Below are positions 1-7,778 of a stretch of 64,000 nt of DNA, piece by piece. The first letter of the stretch is position 1. Each line of letters opens with the position of its first letter. Origin of the DNA: Betaproteobacteria bacterium (GTDB lineage Bacteria > Pseudomonadota > Gammaproteobacteria > Burkholderiales > UBA6910); NCBI GenBank assembly GCA_016183615.1, contig JACPEG010000024.1, forward strand, positions 40,465-104,464, in the 5' to 3' direction. Below the pieces are notes generated by a model. It did no database searches. It had not been told where the DNA came from and saw nothing but the letters and a program-made list of their open reading frames with translations. The position numbers and the translations under genes were made by a program.

Positions 1-309
1 GTGCTCATGACTTCGGAGACCCACGGCCACTCTCCCGCGGCCTACTGGGGCGGGCTGGCGGTGGTGAAAAGCGGAATCGAAACCCTGGTGAAGGTCGCGA
101 GCCAGGAATGGGAAATGTACGGCAACCTGCGGATGAACGCGGTCATTCCCGGCCCGGTGCAATCCCCCCAGCGCACCCGCACTCATCCGGGCGAGGCAAA
201 ATCGAATCTGCCCCGGCCCGAGGACCTGATGCCGGTGTATCTCTACCTCATGGGGCCGGACAGCAAGGGCGTGAGCGGCCAGATCATCGACTGCCAATCG
301 GCCGCGTAG
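1..309 (+). CDS. SDR family oxidoreductase, C-terminal part (cut by window edge)
   Basis: This is the C-terminal third of a short-chain dehydrogenase/reductase; the gene begins before the window, so the GTG at base 1 is probably not its start. It resembles the E. coli YciK type, with the helix carrying the active-site Lys (WGGLAVVKSG, residues 16-25), the PG loop after the sixth strand (NAVIPGPVQSP) and the closing segment MPVYLYLMGPDSKGVSGQ. The position four residues before Lys23, normally the catalytic Tyr of YxxxK, is Leu19, and the nearest Tyr is Tyr15. It may therefore lack normal reductase activity. The substrate is unknown. Confidence 0.75.
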   Translation: MLMTSETHGHSPAAYWGGLAVVKSGIETLVKVASQEWEMYGNLRMNAVIPGPVQSPQRTRTHPGEAKSNLPRPEDLMPVYLYLMGPDSKGVSGQIIDCQSAA

Positions 310-317
310 CCGCGTAG

Positions 318-418
318 GGCGGAACCACGGAGTGGGTTCCGCCGGTGGTCCGTTGGTGCAACCCGCTTCGCGGTTGCACCCTACAGGAGATGGCGAGACC
401 TTCCGTAGGGCGGAAGGT
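318..418. repeat. Cluster of three REP-like palindromes
   Basis: Three short inverted repeats lie end to end in the gap between convergent genes: GGCGGAACC/GGTTCCGCC at 318-343, GGTGCAACC/GGTTGCACC at 355-380 and ACCTTCCG/CGGAAGGT at 398-418. The motif GTAGGGCGGAA recurs. They resemble the extragenic palindromes common in betaproteobacterial genomes and could also end transcription from both sides. Confidence 0.6.
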
Positions 419-419
419 T

Positions 420-824
420 TCACCCCAGGTGCTTCCGCACCCAGTCGGGAATCGGGCAGGACTTGCCCAGGCTGTGATCCACCCACACCACCTTGGCCGC
501 GCCTTCGGCGTAGAGCGTGTCGTCGCCTTCCACGCGAATCTCGTAGTAGGACATGACGCTGCTCTTCCCCGGCGCGCCGCCGTGCATCTTCACTTCCAGC
601 ACGCCGGGATAGACCAGCTGCTTGAGGAAGGTGCAGCTCGCGTTGATGATGACCGGCCCTTCGGTGGGGGCGTTCATGTCGATGCCGATGGCCTCCAGCC
701 AGCCGATCCGCGCCTGCTCCATGTAGCGGAAATACACCGTGTTGTTGACGTGGCCGAAGGCATCCATGTCGCCCCAGCGCAGGGGGATTCTCTCGACGTG
801 CAGCAGTTTCCGGGTGTCGTGCAT
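420..824 (-). CDS. Acyl-CoA thioesterase, 4HBT/YbgC-like hot-dog protein
   Basis: A 134-residue single hot-dog-fold thioesterase. The YbgC-type signature WGDMDAFGHVNNTVYFRYME, with Asp and His near the active site, lies close to the N terminus and is followed by the long central helix. Such enzymes hydrolyse short or medium acyl-CoA or aromatic acyl-CoA in the cytoplasm. The frame stays open upstream to 911, but the start at 824 gives the usual family N terminus and leaves room for a promoter near 868. It is divergent from the ETF:quinone oxidoreductase gene, which fits a role in acyl-CoA metabolism. Substrate not determinable. Confidence 0.75.
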   Translation of the reverse strand: MHDTRKLLHVERIPLRWGDMDAFGHVNNTVYFRYMEQARIGWLEAIGIDMNAPTEGPVIINASCTFLKQLVYPGVLEVKMHGGAPGKSSVMSYYEIRVEGDDTLYAEGAAKVVWVDHSLGKSCPIPDWVRKHLG

Positions 825-867
825 CTGTTTATTCGCAAGGTCTGATTCAGTTGAGGGGGCGGGACGC

Positions 868-875
868 ATTATAAT
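868..875. promoter_or_regulatory. Candidate shared -10 region for divergent genes
   Basis: The self-complementary octamer ATTATAAT gives a perfect TATAAT on both strands, midway between the thioesterase start (824, minus) and the ETF:quinone oxidoreductase start (936, plus). No strong -35 box is evident on either strand, so this is only a candidate pair of overlapping divergent promoters. Confidence 0.35.
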
Positions 876-935
876 CCGGCTTTCCGCCCCGCGCCCGGGC
901 CACGGGCGCACCGCGCGTCTTCAAAGGGAGAGAGC

Positions 936-2585
936 ATGACGCAACGGGAATCCATGCAGTACGACGTGGTGATCGTCGGGGCCGGCCCCGCGGGGCTCGC
1001 CGCCGCCATCCGCCTGAAGCAGCTCGGCCAGGAGCACAACTCCGAAGTCTCCGTCTGCGTCCTGGAAAAGGGCTCCGAAGTGGGCGCCCATATTCTCTCG
1101 GGCGCGGTGATGGACCCGCGGGCGCTCAACGAGCTCATCCCCGACTGGAAGGAAAGGAACGCGCCCCTCAACGCCCCGGTCACGGGAGACAAATTCCTGT
1201 TCCTGAGCGAGGGCGGCGCGTTCCAGGTTCCTCATTTCCTGCTGCCCTCCTGTTTCAGGAACGAGGGCAACTACGTGGTGAGCCTGGGCAACGTCTGCCG
1301 CTGGCTCGCGCAGCAGGCCGAGGCCCTGGGCGTGGAAATCTTTCCCGGCTTCGCGGCCGCCGAAGTGCTCTACAGCGAGTCCGGAAATGTCATGGGAGTC
1401 GCCACCGGCGACATGGGCATCGGCAAGGATGGCCAGCCCACCGCGAACCACCAGCCCGGCATGGAGCTGCACGGCAAGTACACCTTCTTCGCCGAGGGCT
1501 GCCGCGGCCATCTGGGCAAGCAGCTCCAGGAGAAATTCAGGCTGCGGGAAGGCCGCGATCCCCAGGTCTACGGCATCGGGCTCAAGGAGCTGTGGGAAGT
1601 GAAGCCCGAGAAGCACAGCAAGGGCCTCGTCATCCACACCGCGGGCTGGCCGCTGGACGCCCACACCTACGGCGGCTCGTTTGTCTACCACATGGAGGAC
1701 AACCTGGTCTCCATCGGCCTGGTGGTGGGCCTGTCCTATTCAAATCCCTACCTCTCGCCCTTCGAGGAATTCCAGCGCTTCAAGACCCATCCCGCGATCC
1801 GCGCTTTCCTGGAGGGCGGCAAACGCGTCGCCTACGGCGCGCGGGCGATCACCGCGGGCGGACTCCAGTCCCTGCCCAAGCTCACCTTCCCCGGCGGCGC
1901 GCTGACTGGCGACGACGCGGGGTTCCTGAATGCCGCCCGCATCAAGGGCAGCCACGCCGCCATCAAGACCGGGATGCTGGCCGCGGAGGCGGCGTTCGCG
2001 GCGCTGAAGGCCGGGCGTGCGGCGGACGAGCTGAAGGAGTTCCCGGAGGCGTTCGGCAACAGCTGGCTGTTCGACGAGCTGTACCGGGCGCGCAACTTCA
2101 AGCCCTGGATGGCGAAGGGCCTGTACCTGGGCGCCATGATGTTCGGCATGGACCAGATCCTGTTCCGCGGCCGCGCCCCCTGGACCCTGCACCATCCCTA
2201 CGCCGACCACGAGACGCTGAGGAAAAAGGCGGAAGCGACGCCGATTGCCTACCCGAAACCCGATGGCGTCTTCTCTTTCGACCGGCTGTCCTCGGTGTTT
2301 CCCTCCAACACCAACCACGAGGAAAACCAGCCCTGCCACCTGACGCTCAAGGACGCGGCGGTCCCCATCAGGGTGAACCTGGAGATCTTCGACGCCCCCG
2401 AGCAGCGCTATTGCCCGGCGGGCGTGTACGAGATCGTGCGGGAGGCGGACGGCTCAAACCCGCGGCTCCAGATCAATGCCCAGAACTGCGTCCACTGCAA
2501 GACCTGCGACATCAAGGACCCGACTCAGAACATCGTTTGGGTCGTGCCCGAGGGCGGCGGCGGGCCGAATTATCCGAATATGTAG
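936..2585 (+). CDS. Electron transfer flavoprotein:ubiquinone oxidoreductase (ETF-QO)
   Basis: A 549-residue membrane-associated flavoprotein that passes electrons from reduced ETF to the quinone pool. The N terminus has the FAD-binding Rossmann motif VVIVGAGPAGLAAAIRL. The middle carries the quinone- and membrane-interaction region. The C-terminal ferredoxin-like domain has the four [4Fe-4S] cysteines: one in RYCPAGVYEI, then three in CVHCKTCDIKDPTQNI. Length matches the family. The ATG at 936 follows an AAGGGAGAGA ribosome site. Its partner ETF genes lie about 31 kb away in the same window, next to several acyl-CoA dehydrogenases, so this enzyme likely drains their electrons. Confidence 0.95.
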   Translation: MTQRESMQYDVVIVGAGPAGLAAAIRLKQLGQEHNSEVSVCVLEKGSEVGAHILSGAVMDPRALNELIPDWKERNAPLNAPVTGDKFLFLSEGGAFQVPHFLLPSCFRNEGNYVVSLGNVCRWLAQQAEALGVEIFPGFAAAEVLYSESGNVMGVATGDMGIGKDGQPTANHQPGMELHGKYTFFAEGCRGHLGKQLQEKFRLREGRDPQVYGIGLKELWEVKPEKHSKGLVIHTAGWPLDAHTYGGSFVYHMEDNLVSIGLVVGLSYSNPYLSPFEEFQRFKTHPAIRAFLEGGKRVAYGARAITAGGLQSLPKLTFPGGALTGDDAGFLNAARIKGSHAAIKTGMLAAEAAFAALKAGRAADELKEFPEAFGNSWLFDELYRARNFKPWMAKGLYLGAMMFGMDQILFRGRAPWTLHHPYADHETLRKKAEATPIAYPKPDGVFSFDRLSSVFPSNTNHEENQPCHLTLKDAAVPIRVNLEIFDAPEQRYCPAGVYEIVREADGSNPRLQINAQNCVHCKTCDIKDPTQNIVWVVPEGGGGPNYPNM

Positions 2586-2763
2586 GACCGCGGTATTAGG
2601 CACCCTTATCGGCGTATCAATTAGCACCGCAACATCAACCTCCCTTATTCCAACATCAAAACTTCGATTTTGACCTCCTGACGATTTTTATTCACATTGG
2701 ATGGCGGGCGAAGGGAGGGCGCCATCGCCCGAACCGGAACAACAATCCATCGCAGGAGGATCC

Positions 2764-3357
2764 ATGGCTCGAGATTACGCAGCGCTGCCGTCGCGGCCGA
2801 TTCGGCCGAGGACCACGTTTCACCGTCCCACCCAGGAGCTTCCCCCTTACGTCGCGCCGGACGACCCGGCGCTCTCCGTCATGACCGATTTCACCCAGGT
2901 CACCGCGCTCACCATCGATCCCGACGTGTCGATCGACGCGGCGTGCCGCGTGATGAAGCGCCGCAACGTGCATCTGCTGGTGGTGGTGGACGTGGAGAAC
3001 AGCGTCATCGGCCTCATCACCTCGACCGACACCCAGGGCGAGAAGCCGATGCAGTGCATCCAGGCCCGGGGCGGAACCCGCAGCGACGTGCTGGTGAAGG
3101 ACATCATGACGCCCCACGAGCGGCTGGAAGTGATCGCCATAGAGGACGTGCGGCAGGCCAGGGTAGGTCACGTGGTGGCGACGCTGAAGAAGACCGGGCG
3201 CCAGCACGCCGCCGTGGTGGACGTGGACGAGAAGGGAAACCAGGTCCTGCGCGGATTGTTCTCGGCCTCCCAGCTATCGCGCCAGCTTAGGGAGCCGGTG
3301 CATCCGACGCCGGTGGCTAATACGTTTGCCGAGATCGAGGCGGCGCTGATTCAGTAG
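2764..3357 (+). CDS. CBS-domain protein
   Basis: A 197-residue cytoplasmic protein with a tandem pair of CBS domains (Bateman module): the first around TIDPDVSIDAACRVMKRRNV, the second after the DIMTPHE linker and ending near LRGLFSASQLSRQL. Such modules bind adenine nucleotides and regulate a partner, but no catalytic domain is attached here, so the partner is unknown. The ATG at 2764 follows a strong AGGAGGA ribosome site; an in-frame ATG at 2701 lacks one. It is separated from the ETF-QO gene by about 180 bases that are visibly richer in A+T and probably hold its promoter. REP-like palindromes follow directly. Confidence 0.75.
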   Translation: MARDYAALPSRPIRPRTTFHRPTQELPPYVAPDDPALSVMTDFTQVTALTIDPDVSIDAACRVMKRRNVHLLVVVDVENSVIGLITSTDTQGEKPMQCIQARGGTRSDVLVKDIMTPHERLEVIAIEDVRQARVGHVVATLKKTGRQHAAVVDVDEKGNQVLRGLFSASQLSRQLREPVHPTPVANTFAEIEAALIQ

Positions 3358-3432
3358 GTTGGGCTTCGCTCGCGAAGCCCAACAGGAGCATTCCCGTTGT
3401 TCGCGGTTTTTTGTTGGGCATCAATGCCCAAC
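3358..3432. repeat. Two REP-like palindromes between convergent genes
   Basis: GTTGGGCTTCG-ctcg-CGAAGCCCAAC (3358-3383, perfect 11-base arms) and GTTGGGCAT-ca-ATGCCCAAC (3413-3432, perfect 9-base arms) share the GTTGGGC end. They resemble the GTAGGTTGGGC-type extragenic repeats of betaproteobacteria and probably also serve as bidirectional transcription stops. Confidence 0.65.
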
Positions 3433-3463
3433 CTACGGGGCTACGCGACGATGCCGCCCGGGC

Positions 3464-4624
3464 TCAGAACCGGCTCCACAGCCAATATCGCTCGTAGGCC
3501 ACCTTGCCCCAGTGCAGCAGCCGGCTCGGCGGTTTGAGATTGATCTGCGGTCCCGCGTCGGCGTAGAAATTTCCGGCGCCGAATCCGGCGCGCCCGTCGC
3601 CGGACTCGAGGAAGCATTCGCCGTCGCCCGTGAAAACCTGCGGCGCTCCGCGGCCGGTGACGGCGCGGGCGATATTTGCCGCCACCACCTCCGCCTCGCC
3701 GTGGGCCAGCACGCCCGCCTTGGGCAGCGGTTTGCCGATGGCGGTGAGCATGATCCCGGCGACATCGCCGATGGCATACACACCGGGATACTTGGTTTCC
3801 AGCGTGCCGCGGTCCACCGGCACCCAACCGCTCTCCCCGCACAGCCCGGAGTCCCGCACCGCCTGGGGCGCCACGTGGGGCGGGATGTAGGCGAGCAGAT
3901 CGAAATCCGCGCTGGCGCCGTTGGCGAAGCTGATGCGGCGCGCGGCCGGATCCACCGACGTGACCGCGTGGTTCGGGTGATAGCCGATGCCCTTGGCCTC
4001 GATCATCTGGCGCAGGGCGGCGGAGACGGCGGGGCCGGCAACCGGCATCGGACCCGGCTCGGCGGTGTAGAGATCCACCTTCACCGCAGCGCCGAGGCCG
4101 CGCCGGCGGCAGTCGTAATCCAGCAGCATCGCCGCCTCGTTGGGCGCGCCGGGGCACTTGAAGGGCATGGCGCTCACCAGCACGACGATGCGCCCCTTGT
4201 TCAGTTTGAGCCGGGCCTCACGTAGGCTCTCGGCCCCCGCCAGAGTGTAGAAGTTGTGTCCGGCTTCCGCCAGTCCCGGCACCTTTTCGGGCGCCAAGTC
4301 GGCGCCCAGGGCGATCACCAGGAAATCTCCCTTCAGCTCCCGGCCGTTCACCCGCGCCGAGCGCGCGGCCGGGTCGATGGCCTCCACGGTCCCCCGCACC
4401 ACCTCGATGCCGCGATTCGCCAGGGCCGAGATGGGACGGGAAATCGCCTGTGCCTCGCGGTCTCCCGTCATCAGCCAGAGCAGGGACGGTGCGAAAATAT
4501 GGGTGGAATCCTTCTCGACCACCACCACCCGGTGCTCCGAAGGAAGGGTCTTGCGCAGGCGCTCGGCCAGCACGACGCCGCCGATGCCGGCGCCCAGTAT
4601 GACTACCGTTTTGCCTTGTGCCAC
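3464..4624 (-). CDS. Sulfide:quinone oxidoreductase-like FAD flavoprotein
   Basis: A 386-residue NAD(P)/FAD-dependent oxidoreductase of the sulfide:quinone reductase / flavocytochrome c sulfide dehydrogenase superfamily. It has the FAD-binding motif VVILGAGIGGVVLAERL at residues 7-23, the Cys-Pro segment FKCPGAP (Cys157), the second FAD motif YPGVYAIGDVAG and a Cys in GDGECFLE (Cys337). By position Cys157 and Cys337 may match the two redox cysteines that form the sulfur bridge in true sulfide:quinone reductases, though no alignment was possible. It is the last gene of a seven-gene run that includes rhodanese and DsrE proteins, supporting a role in oxidising sulfide or persulfide into the quinone pool. 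Other quinone-linked flavoprotein roles remain possible. Confidence 0.75.
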   Translation of the reverse strand: MAQGKTVVILGAGIGGVVLAERLRKTLPSEHRVVVVEKDSTHIFAPSLLWLMTGDREAQAISRPISALANRGIEVVRGTVEAIDPAARSARVNGRELKGDFLVIALGADLAPEKVPGLAEAGHNFYTLAGAESLREARLKLNKGRIVVLVSAMPFKCPGAPNEAAMLLDYDCRRRGLGAAVKVDLYTAEPGPMPVAGPAVSAALRQMIEAKGIGYHPNHAVTSVDPAARRISFANGASADFDLLAYIPPHVAPQAVRDSGLCGESGWVPVDRGTLETKYPGVYAIGDVAGIMLTAIGKPLPKAGVLAHGEAEVVAANIARAVTGRGAPQVFTGDGECFLESGDGRAGFGAGNFYADAGPQINLKPPSRLLHWGKVAYERYWLWSRF

Positions 4625-4650
4625 GGAATGTTCTCCCTGTCTGATTGATC

Positions 4651-4878
4651 CTATAACCCGATCTTGGTGGCCAAGACGCCGCGCTCGCCCACATGTTCGA
4701 GGATTTTCGCCGAGCTGATCGCCTCAGGGTCATGGGCGATGACCAGCAGATGAGGATGCTCCGCATTGAAATGCGCCGAGAGAACGCCCTTCAAGCCGCC
4801 CACGTCCGCCTCGAGCTTTCTTCGTTCACCGACGGACAGGTCCGGATGTACGTGAATCAGGAAATCGACGATGTTCAT
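4651..4878 (-). CDS. Small ferredoxin-fold (HMA-like) protein without CxxC
   Basis: A 75-residue soluble protein. The pattern of a first strand (MNIVDFLIHVHPDLS), helix (VGERRKLEADVGGLKGV), strand and a second helix (AISSAKILEHVGERGV) resembles the heavy-metal-associated domain fold, but the metal-binding CxxC is absent and there is no Cys at all. It sits 26 bases upstream of the SQR-like gene and 31 bases downstream of the MFS gene on the same strand, so it is almost surely co-transcribed. It might be a small partner of the flavoprotein; function unknown. Confidence 0.6.
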   Translation of the reverse strand: MNIVDFLIHVHPDLSVGERRKLEADVGGLKGVLSAHFNAEHPHLLVIAHDPEAISSAKILEHVGERGVLATKIGL

Positions 4879-4909
4879 ATTGGCCTCCTGCCTCGCAATA
4901 TCGGCGGCC

Positions 4910-5692
4910 CTACGAATCCGCCGTGGCCGGATTCAACCCGGGATGCGTCTCTTCCCCCAGCCACCACAGGATCGCACCCGATAGCAGCATTGCCACAAAC
5001 ACGAGCCAGAACCCCGCTTCGATCGCACCGCTTGCTTTGGCTACCAGCCCCACCGCCAGCGCGCCGATGCCATAGCCCAGATCGCGCCAGAAGCGATAGA
5101 TGCCGATGGCAAGCGCAATCGCCACCACCCCGAAAACAAAGAGCCCCATGCGCGCCCCGTAGGCCTTGGCCATATGGCCGGTGACCACTCCCGCAACCGC
5201 TACCCCCAGGTAACCGAAGAATTCATTCAACCCGATGGTGAGGCCCCGTTGATCGGACCGAGTGATATCAAGCTTGGCGGTCTGGGTCATGGACCATGTG
5301 AACCCCTGGTTGACTCCCAGCATCACCGTGGCGGCGATAATCCAGTTCCAACTCGGTGCATAGAGAATCATGAAGGGGATCGGAACCGCAGATAACCATC
5401 CGATCAGCAAGACCTGTTTGCGGCCGATGCGCTCCGAGAGCCGGCCAGCCAGGAAGTTAAGCACCCCTTTTACGAAGCCGAAGGCCACGACAAAAGCCAT
5501 GAGCAGGAGGAACGATCCCCTGGGTACGCCGAATTCGGATTCCGCGAGGGCCGGGATCACGTTGCGCATCATGCCAATGGTCAGTCCCACCAGCAGCACC
5601 TGGATGAGCTGGTGCACGAACTGGGACAGGTTATGGCGGATACCGTGGTTGTAGCCGCCGCAAGGTTCATTCAGGAAATTCGGAGTGCTCAT
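4910..5692 (-). CDS. MFS-type membrane protein, apparently internally shortened
   Basis: A 260-residue membrane protein of the major facilitator type. The N-terminal part looks like transmembrane segments 1-6, including the loop motif GRLSERIGRK after segment 2. At about residue 195 it passes directly into IGIYRFWRDLGYGIGALAVG, which in this family normally precedes the last segments. Around 130-150 residues, roughly segments 7-9, seem to be missing without a frameshift. Either it has a large in-frame deletion and is inactive, or it is a reduced transporter. It starts 3 bases after the methyltransferase stop, so it is translated from the same message. Confidence 0.7.
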   Translation of the reverse strand: MSTPNFLNEPCGGYNHGIRHNLSQFVHQLIQVLLVGLTIGMMRNVIPALAESEFGVPRGSFLLLMAFVVAFGFVKGVLNFLAGRLSERIGRKQVLLIGWLSAVPIPFMILYAPSWNWIIAATVMLGVNQGFTWSMTQTAKLDITRSDQRGLTIGLNEFFGYLGVAVAGVVTGHMAKAYGARMGLFVFGVVAIALAIGIYRFWRDLGYGIGALAVGLVAKASGAIEAGFWLVFVAMLLSGAILWWLGEETHPGLNPATADS

Positions 5693-5695
5693 TTC

Positions 5696-6379
5696 TCAAC
5701 CACGCGCATCTTTTTTCAGAGTGACAAAATGAAGCCGCACGTCATGGTCCCGGGTGCAGGATTCCAGCTCTGTCATTTCCTCGAATTCGATAATGCTGAA
5801 CCGCCCCAGAACGTCCCTGAACTCTGAATCCGGGAGGTAAAGGACTTTATGGCCCGGTCTGAAGGAAAGCTCGTGGGCCATCCCGCTGCCTTGGGCGGAA
5901 TGGGCCCTGCTCGGATCGAGCGGATTTCGCACACTCAGGCACGCGAGTCCCCCTGGCTTCAATACACGGTGAATTGCGGTGATACCCTGTTCCAATTTCT
6001 CCCGCGAAAGAAGCAGATGCAGCGTGCGGTGTGAATACACCGCGTCGAAGCTGGAATCGCCAAAACCGAGTTCAGCGATATTGTCCAGCACGTACGTCAC
6101 TCTGCGACTGCGGCCGTTTGCGTGCCATTGGCGAGCAAGCTCGAGCGCTCCCTCTGCAAAGTCCACCGCGGTAACGTTAAAACCCTCATCGGCCATGTAC
6201 TTGGCGTCCCGCCCGTAGCCGCACCCCAGGACCAACACCTCCCGCGCGCCCTGGGACCTGAAGCGGGACACGGCCGCCCGGGCACATGGGCTCGGCTCCG
6301 CTCCCCAGATGAACCCTTCCAACCGGTATCTTCTGGACCAGAAGTCAGCGACTTCCTGAAGGTCATGGTCGATCCGCAT
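5696..6379 (-). CDS. Class I SAM-dependent methyltransferase
   Basis: A 227-residue cytoplasmic methyltransferase. The SAM-binding motif I is VLVLGCGYGRDAKYMA, motif II is VTAVDFAEGALELA, and motif IV sits near FDAVYSHRTLHLL, followed by VLKPGG, the usual post-III element. The N terminus (FWSRRYRLEGFIWGAEPSP) recalls TehB/thiopurine-type methyltransferases that act on small nucleophiles such as thiols, selenite or tellurite; this is a resemblance only. The ATG at 6379 follows AAGGAAG. It lies between the DsrE-like gene and the MFS gene in the sulfur-related run, so a thiol-type substrate would fit. Confidence 0.75.
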   Translation of the reverse strand: MRIDHDLQEVADFWSRRYRLEGFIWGAEPSPCARAAVSRFRSQGAREVLVLGCGYGRDAKYMADEGFNVTAVDFAEGALELARQWHANGRSRRVTYVLDNIAELGFGDSSFDAVYSHRTLHLLLSREKLEQGITAIHRVLKPGGLACLSVRNPLDPSRAHSAQGSGMAHELSFRPGHKVLYLPDSEFRDVLGRFSIIEFEEMTELESCTRDHDVRLHFVTLKKDARG

Positions 6380-6414
6380 TGCCGCGCCGCTTCCTTTCGT
6401 ATTTACGCTGCCCC

Positions 6415-6765
6415 TCAAAATACGATCACTTTGTCGGCCCAGCTGGTCCAGGCCGTCAGCTCGGCCATGGTGCTGCGGCGCGTTCCTTCGACGAGTTCCG
6501 AGTCGGCCACGCCGCGCGCGTCCATGCAGGTGCCGCACACGCCCACCGCGCCGCCGGCCCGGATCACCTTGTTGAGCATGAGCTGGATGTTGTAGAACCC
6601 CTCGGGCACCGTCTGCCCGGACTTGGCGCAGCTTGCCGCATCTCCGATGAGGAACACGCGGACTTCTTCGTGCTCCGCCTTGGAAAGCGATCCCGCCAGG
6701 CGCAGCCCGTTGTAGCTGCGCTCCGTGCCATAGGGCGGGTCGTTGAGTATGAGCAAAAATTTCAC
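6415..6765 (-). CDS. DsrE-family sulfur-relay protein
   Basis: A 116-residue protein of the DsrE/DsrF-like (YchN) fold. It starts with the strand and loop MKFLLILNDPPYGTERSYNG and has Cys46 in GDAASCAK and a Cys pair in VCGTCMDARG (Cys77, Cys80), the place where family members carry a persulfide on cysteine. Such proteins receive or donate sulfane sulfur. It lies 38 bases downstream of a rhodanese-domain gene, a natural sulfur-donor partner. Length and motif fit the family well; the exact donor and acceptor are not shown. Confidence 0.85.
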   Translation of the reverse strand: MKFLLILNDPPYGTERSYNGLRLAGSLSKAEHEEVRVFLIGDAASCAKSGQTVPEGFYNIQLMLNKVIRAGGAVGVCGTCMDARGVADSELVEGTRRSTMAELTAWTSWADKVIVF

Positions 6766-6803
6766 TGGTATTTCCTCCCTTGTTGGGTACCGCTGCTACG
6801 TTC

Positions 6804-7778
6804 CTACGCGCCCCGCTCGACCGGAAGCGCGTTTTTCTGCCACGCGATCATCCCGCCCCGGACGATCCTGAGGCGGGCAAAGCCGTGGGCATGCAGAAGG
6901 CGCGCCGCTTGCGCCGAGCGCTTGTCGGTGCGGCAGACGATGCACACGGGCTGCTCGCGCTGCGCCTGAAGTTCCCCGAAGCGTTCCGGCAGTGAGGCCA
7001 GGGGGATGTTGGATGCCCCGGGAATGTGGCCGGTCTCGCCTGCGAATTCCTCCGGACTGCGGACGTCCAGCACCAGCACCTTGTCGCCCGCGTCGAGTTG
7101 CCGCTTGAGTTCCCCGACATCCATCCCGGGCGTGCCCCTCAGACGCCGGACCAGACGGGGAACAAAGGCAACCGCGGCGAGGAGCGCCAGGGCAATGAGG
7201 CCATTGCGGACGGCGCCTTCGCCTCCGGCAACGGCCTCGCGCCCGGCGAAGCCCAGGTAGGTGTAGGCGAAGGCTCCCGGCAGCATGCACAGGTACGAGG
7301 TCACCACGTATTGGGCAATCGGGATGCGGGTGAGGCCGAAGGCATAGTTCACCAAATTGAAGGGAAACAGCGGAACCAGCCGCACAAATGCGACGAAGCG
7401 CCAACCCTCGCCGTCGATCCCCTCGATGAGTTGGCCGAGCCGGCCACCGGTTCTGGCGCGCACCCATTCGGAAGCGGCGTAACGGGCGACCAGGAAAGCC
7501 AGCGCCGCGCCCAGGGTCGCGCCCGTCAGGCTGTAGAAGGTGCCGGGCACCGGCCCGAACAGGGCGCCGCCCAGCAGCGTGAGCACCGAGCCCGGAATGA
7601 ACAGCACGGTGGCCACGGCGTAAGCGCCCATGAAATACAGGGGAGCGAGGATTCCGGCGTCCGCCAGGTACTGTTCGAGGTGACGGGCGTCGAGGCCCTC
7701 GCGATGGTAACCGGCGACGCCGATGGCAATCGCCAGGGCCGCGATCAGCAGTGCGCGCAGGAGCTTATCGGATTTCAT
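6804..7778 (-). CDS. TVP38/TMEM64 membrane protein fused to a rhodanese domain
   Basis: A 324-residue fusion. Residues 1 to about 215 form a SNARE-associated/DedA-like TVP38 membrane domain with segments near 7-22, 43-75, 80-100, 155-175 and 193-208 and the motif VRLVPLFPFNLVNYAFG. Residues 218-324 are a rhodanese domain with the loop CRTDKRS (Cys282) that carries the persulfide. The rhodanese should lie on the cytoplasmic face. The ATG at 7778 overlaps the end of the desaturase gene by 14 bases, showing translational coupling; the same frame stays open far upstream but that part is a shadow of the desaturase gene. It probably couples sulfane-sulfur chemistry to the membrane. Confidence 0.85.
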   Translation of the reverse strand: MKSDKLLRALLIAALAIAIGVAGYHREGLDARHLEQYLADAGILAPLYFMGAYAVATVLFIPGSVLTLLGGALFGPVPGTFYSLTGATLGAALAFLVARYAASEWVRARTGGRLGQLIEGIDGEGWRFVAFVRLVPLFPFNLVNYAFGLTRIPIAQYVVTSYLCMLPGAFAYTYLGFAGREAVAGGEGAVRNGLIALALLAAVAFVPRLVRRLRGTPGMDVGELKRQLDAGDKVLVLDVRSPEEFAGETGHIPGASNIPLASLPERFGELQAQREQPVCIVCRTDKRSAQAARLLHAHGFARLRIVRGGMIAWQKNALPVERGA

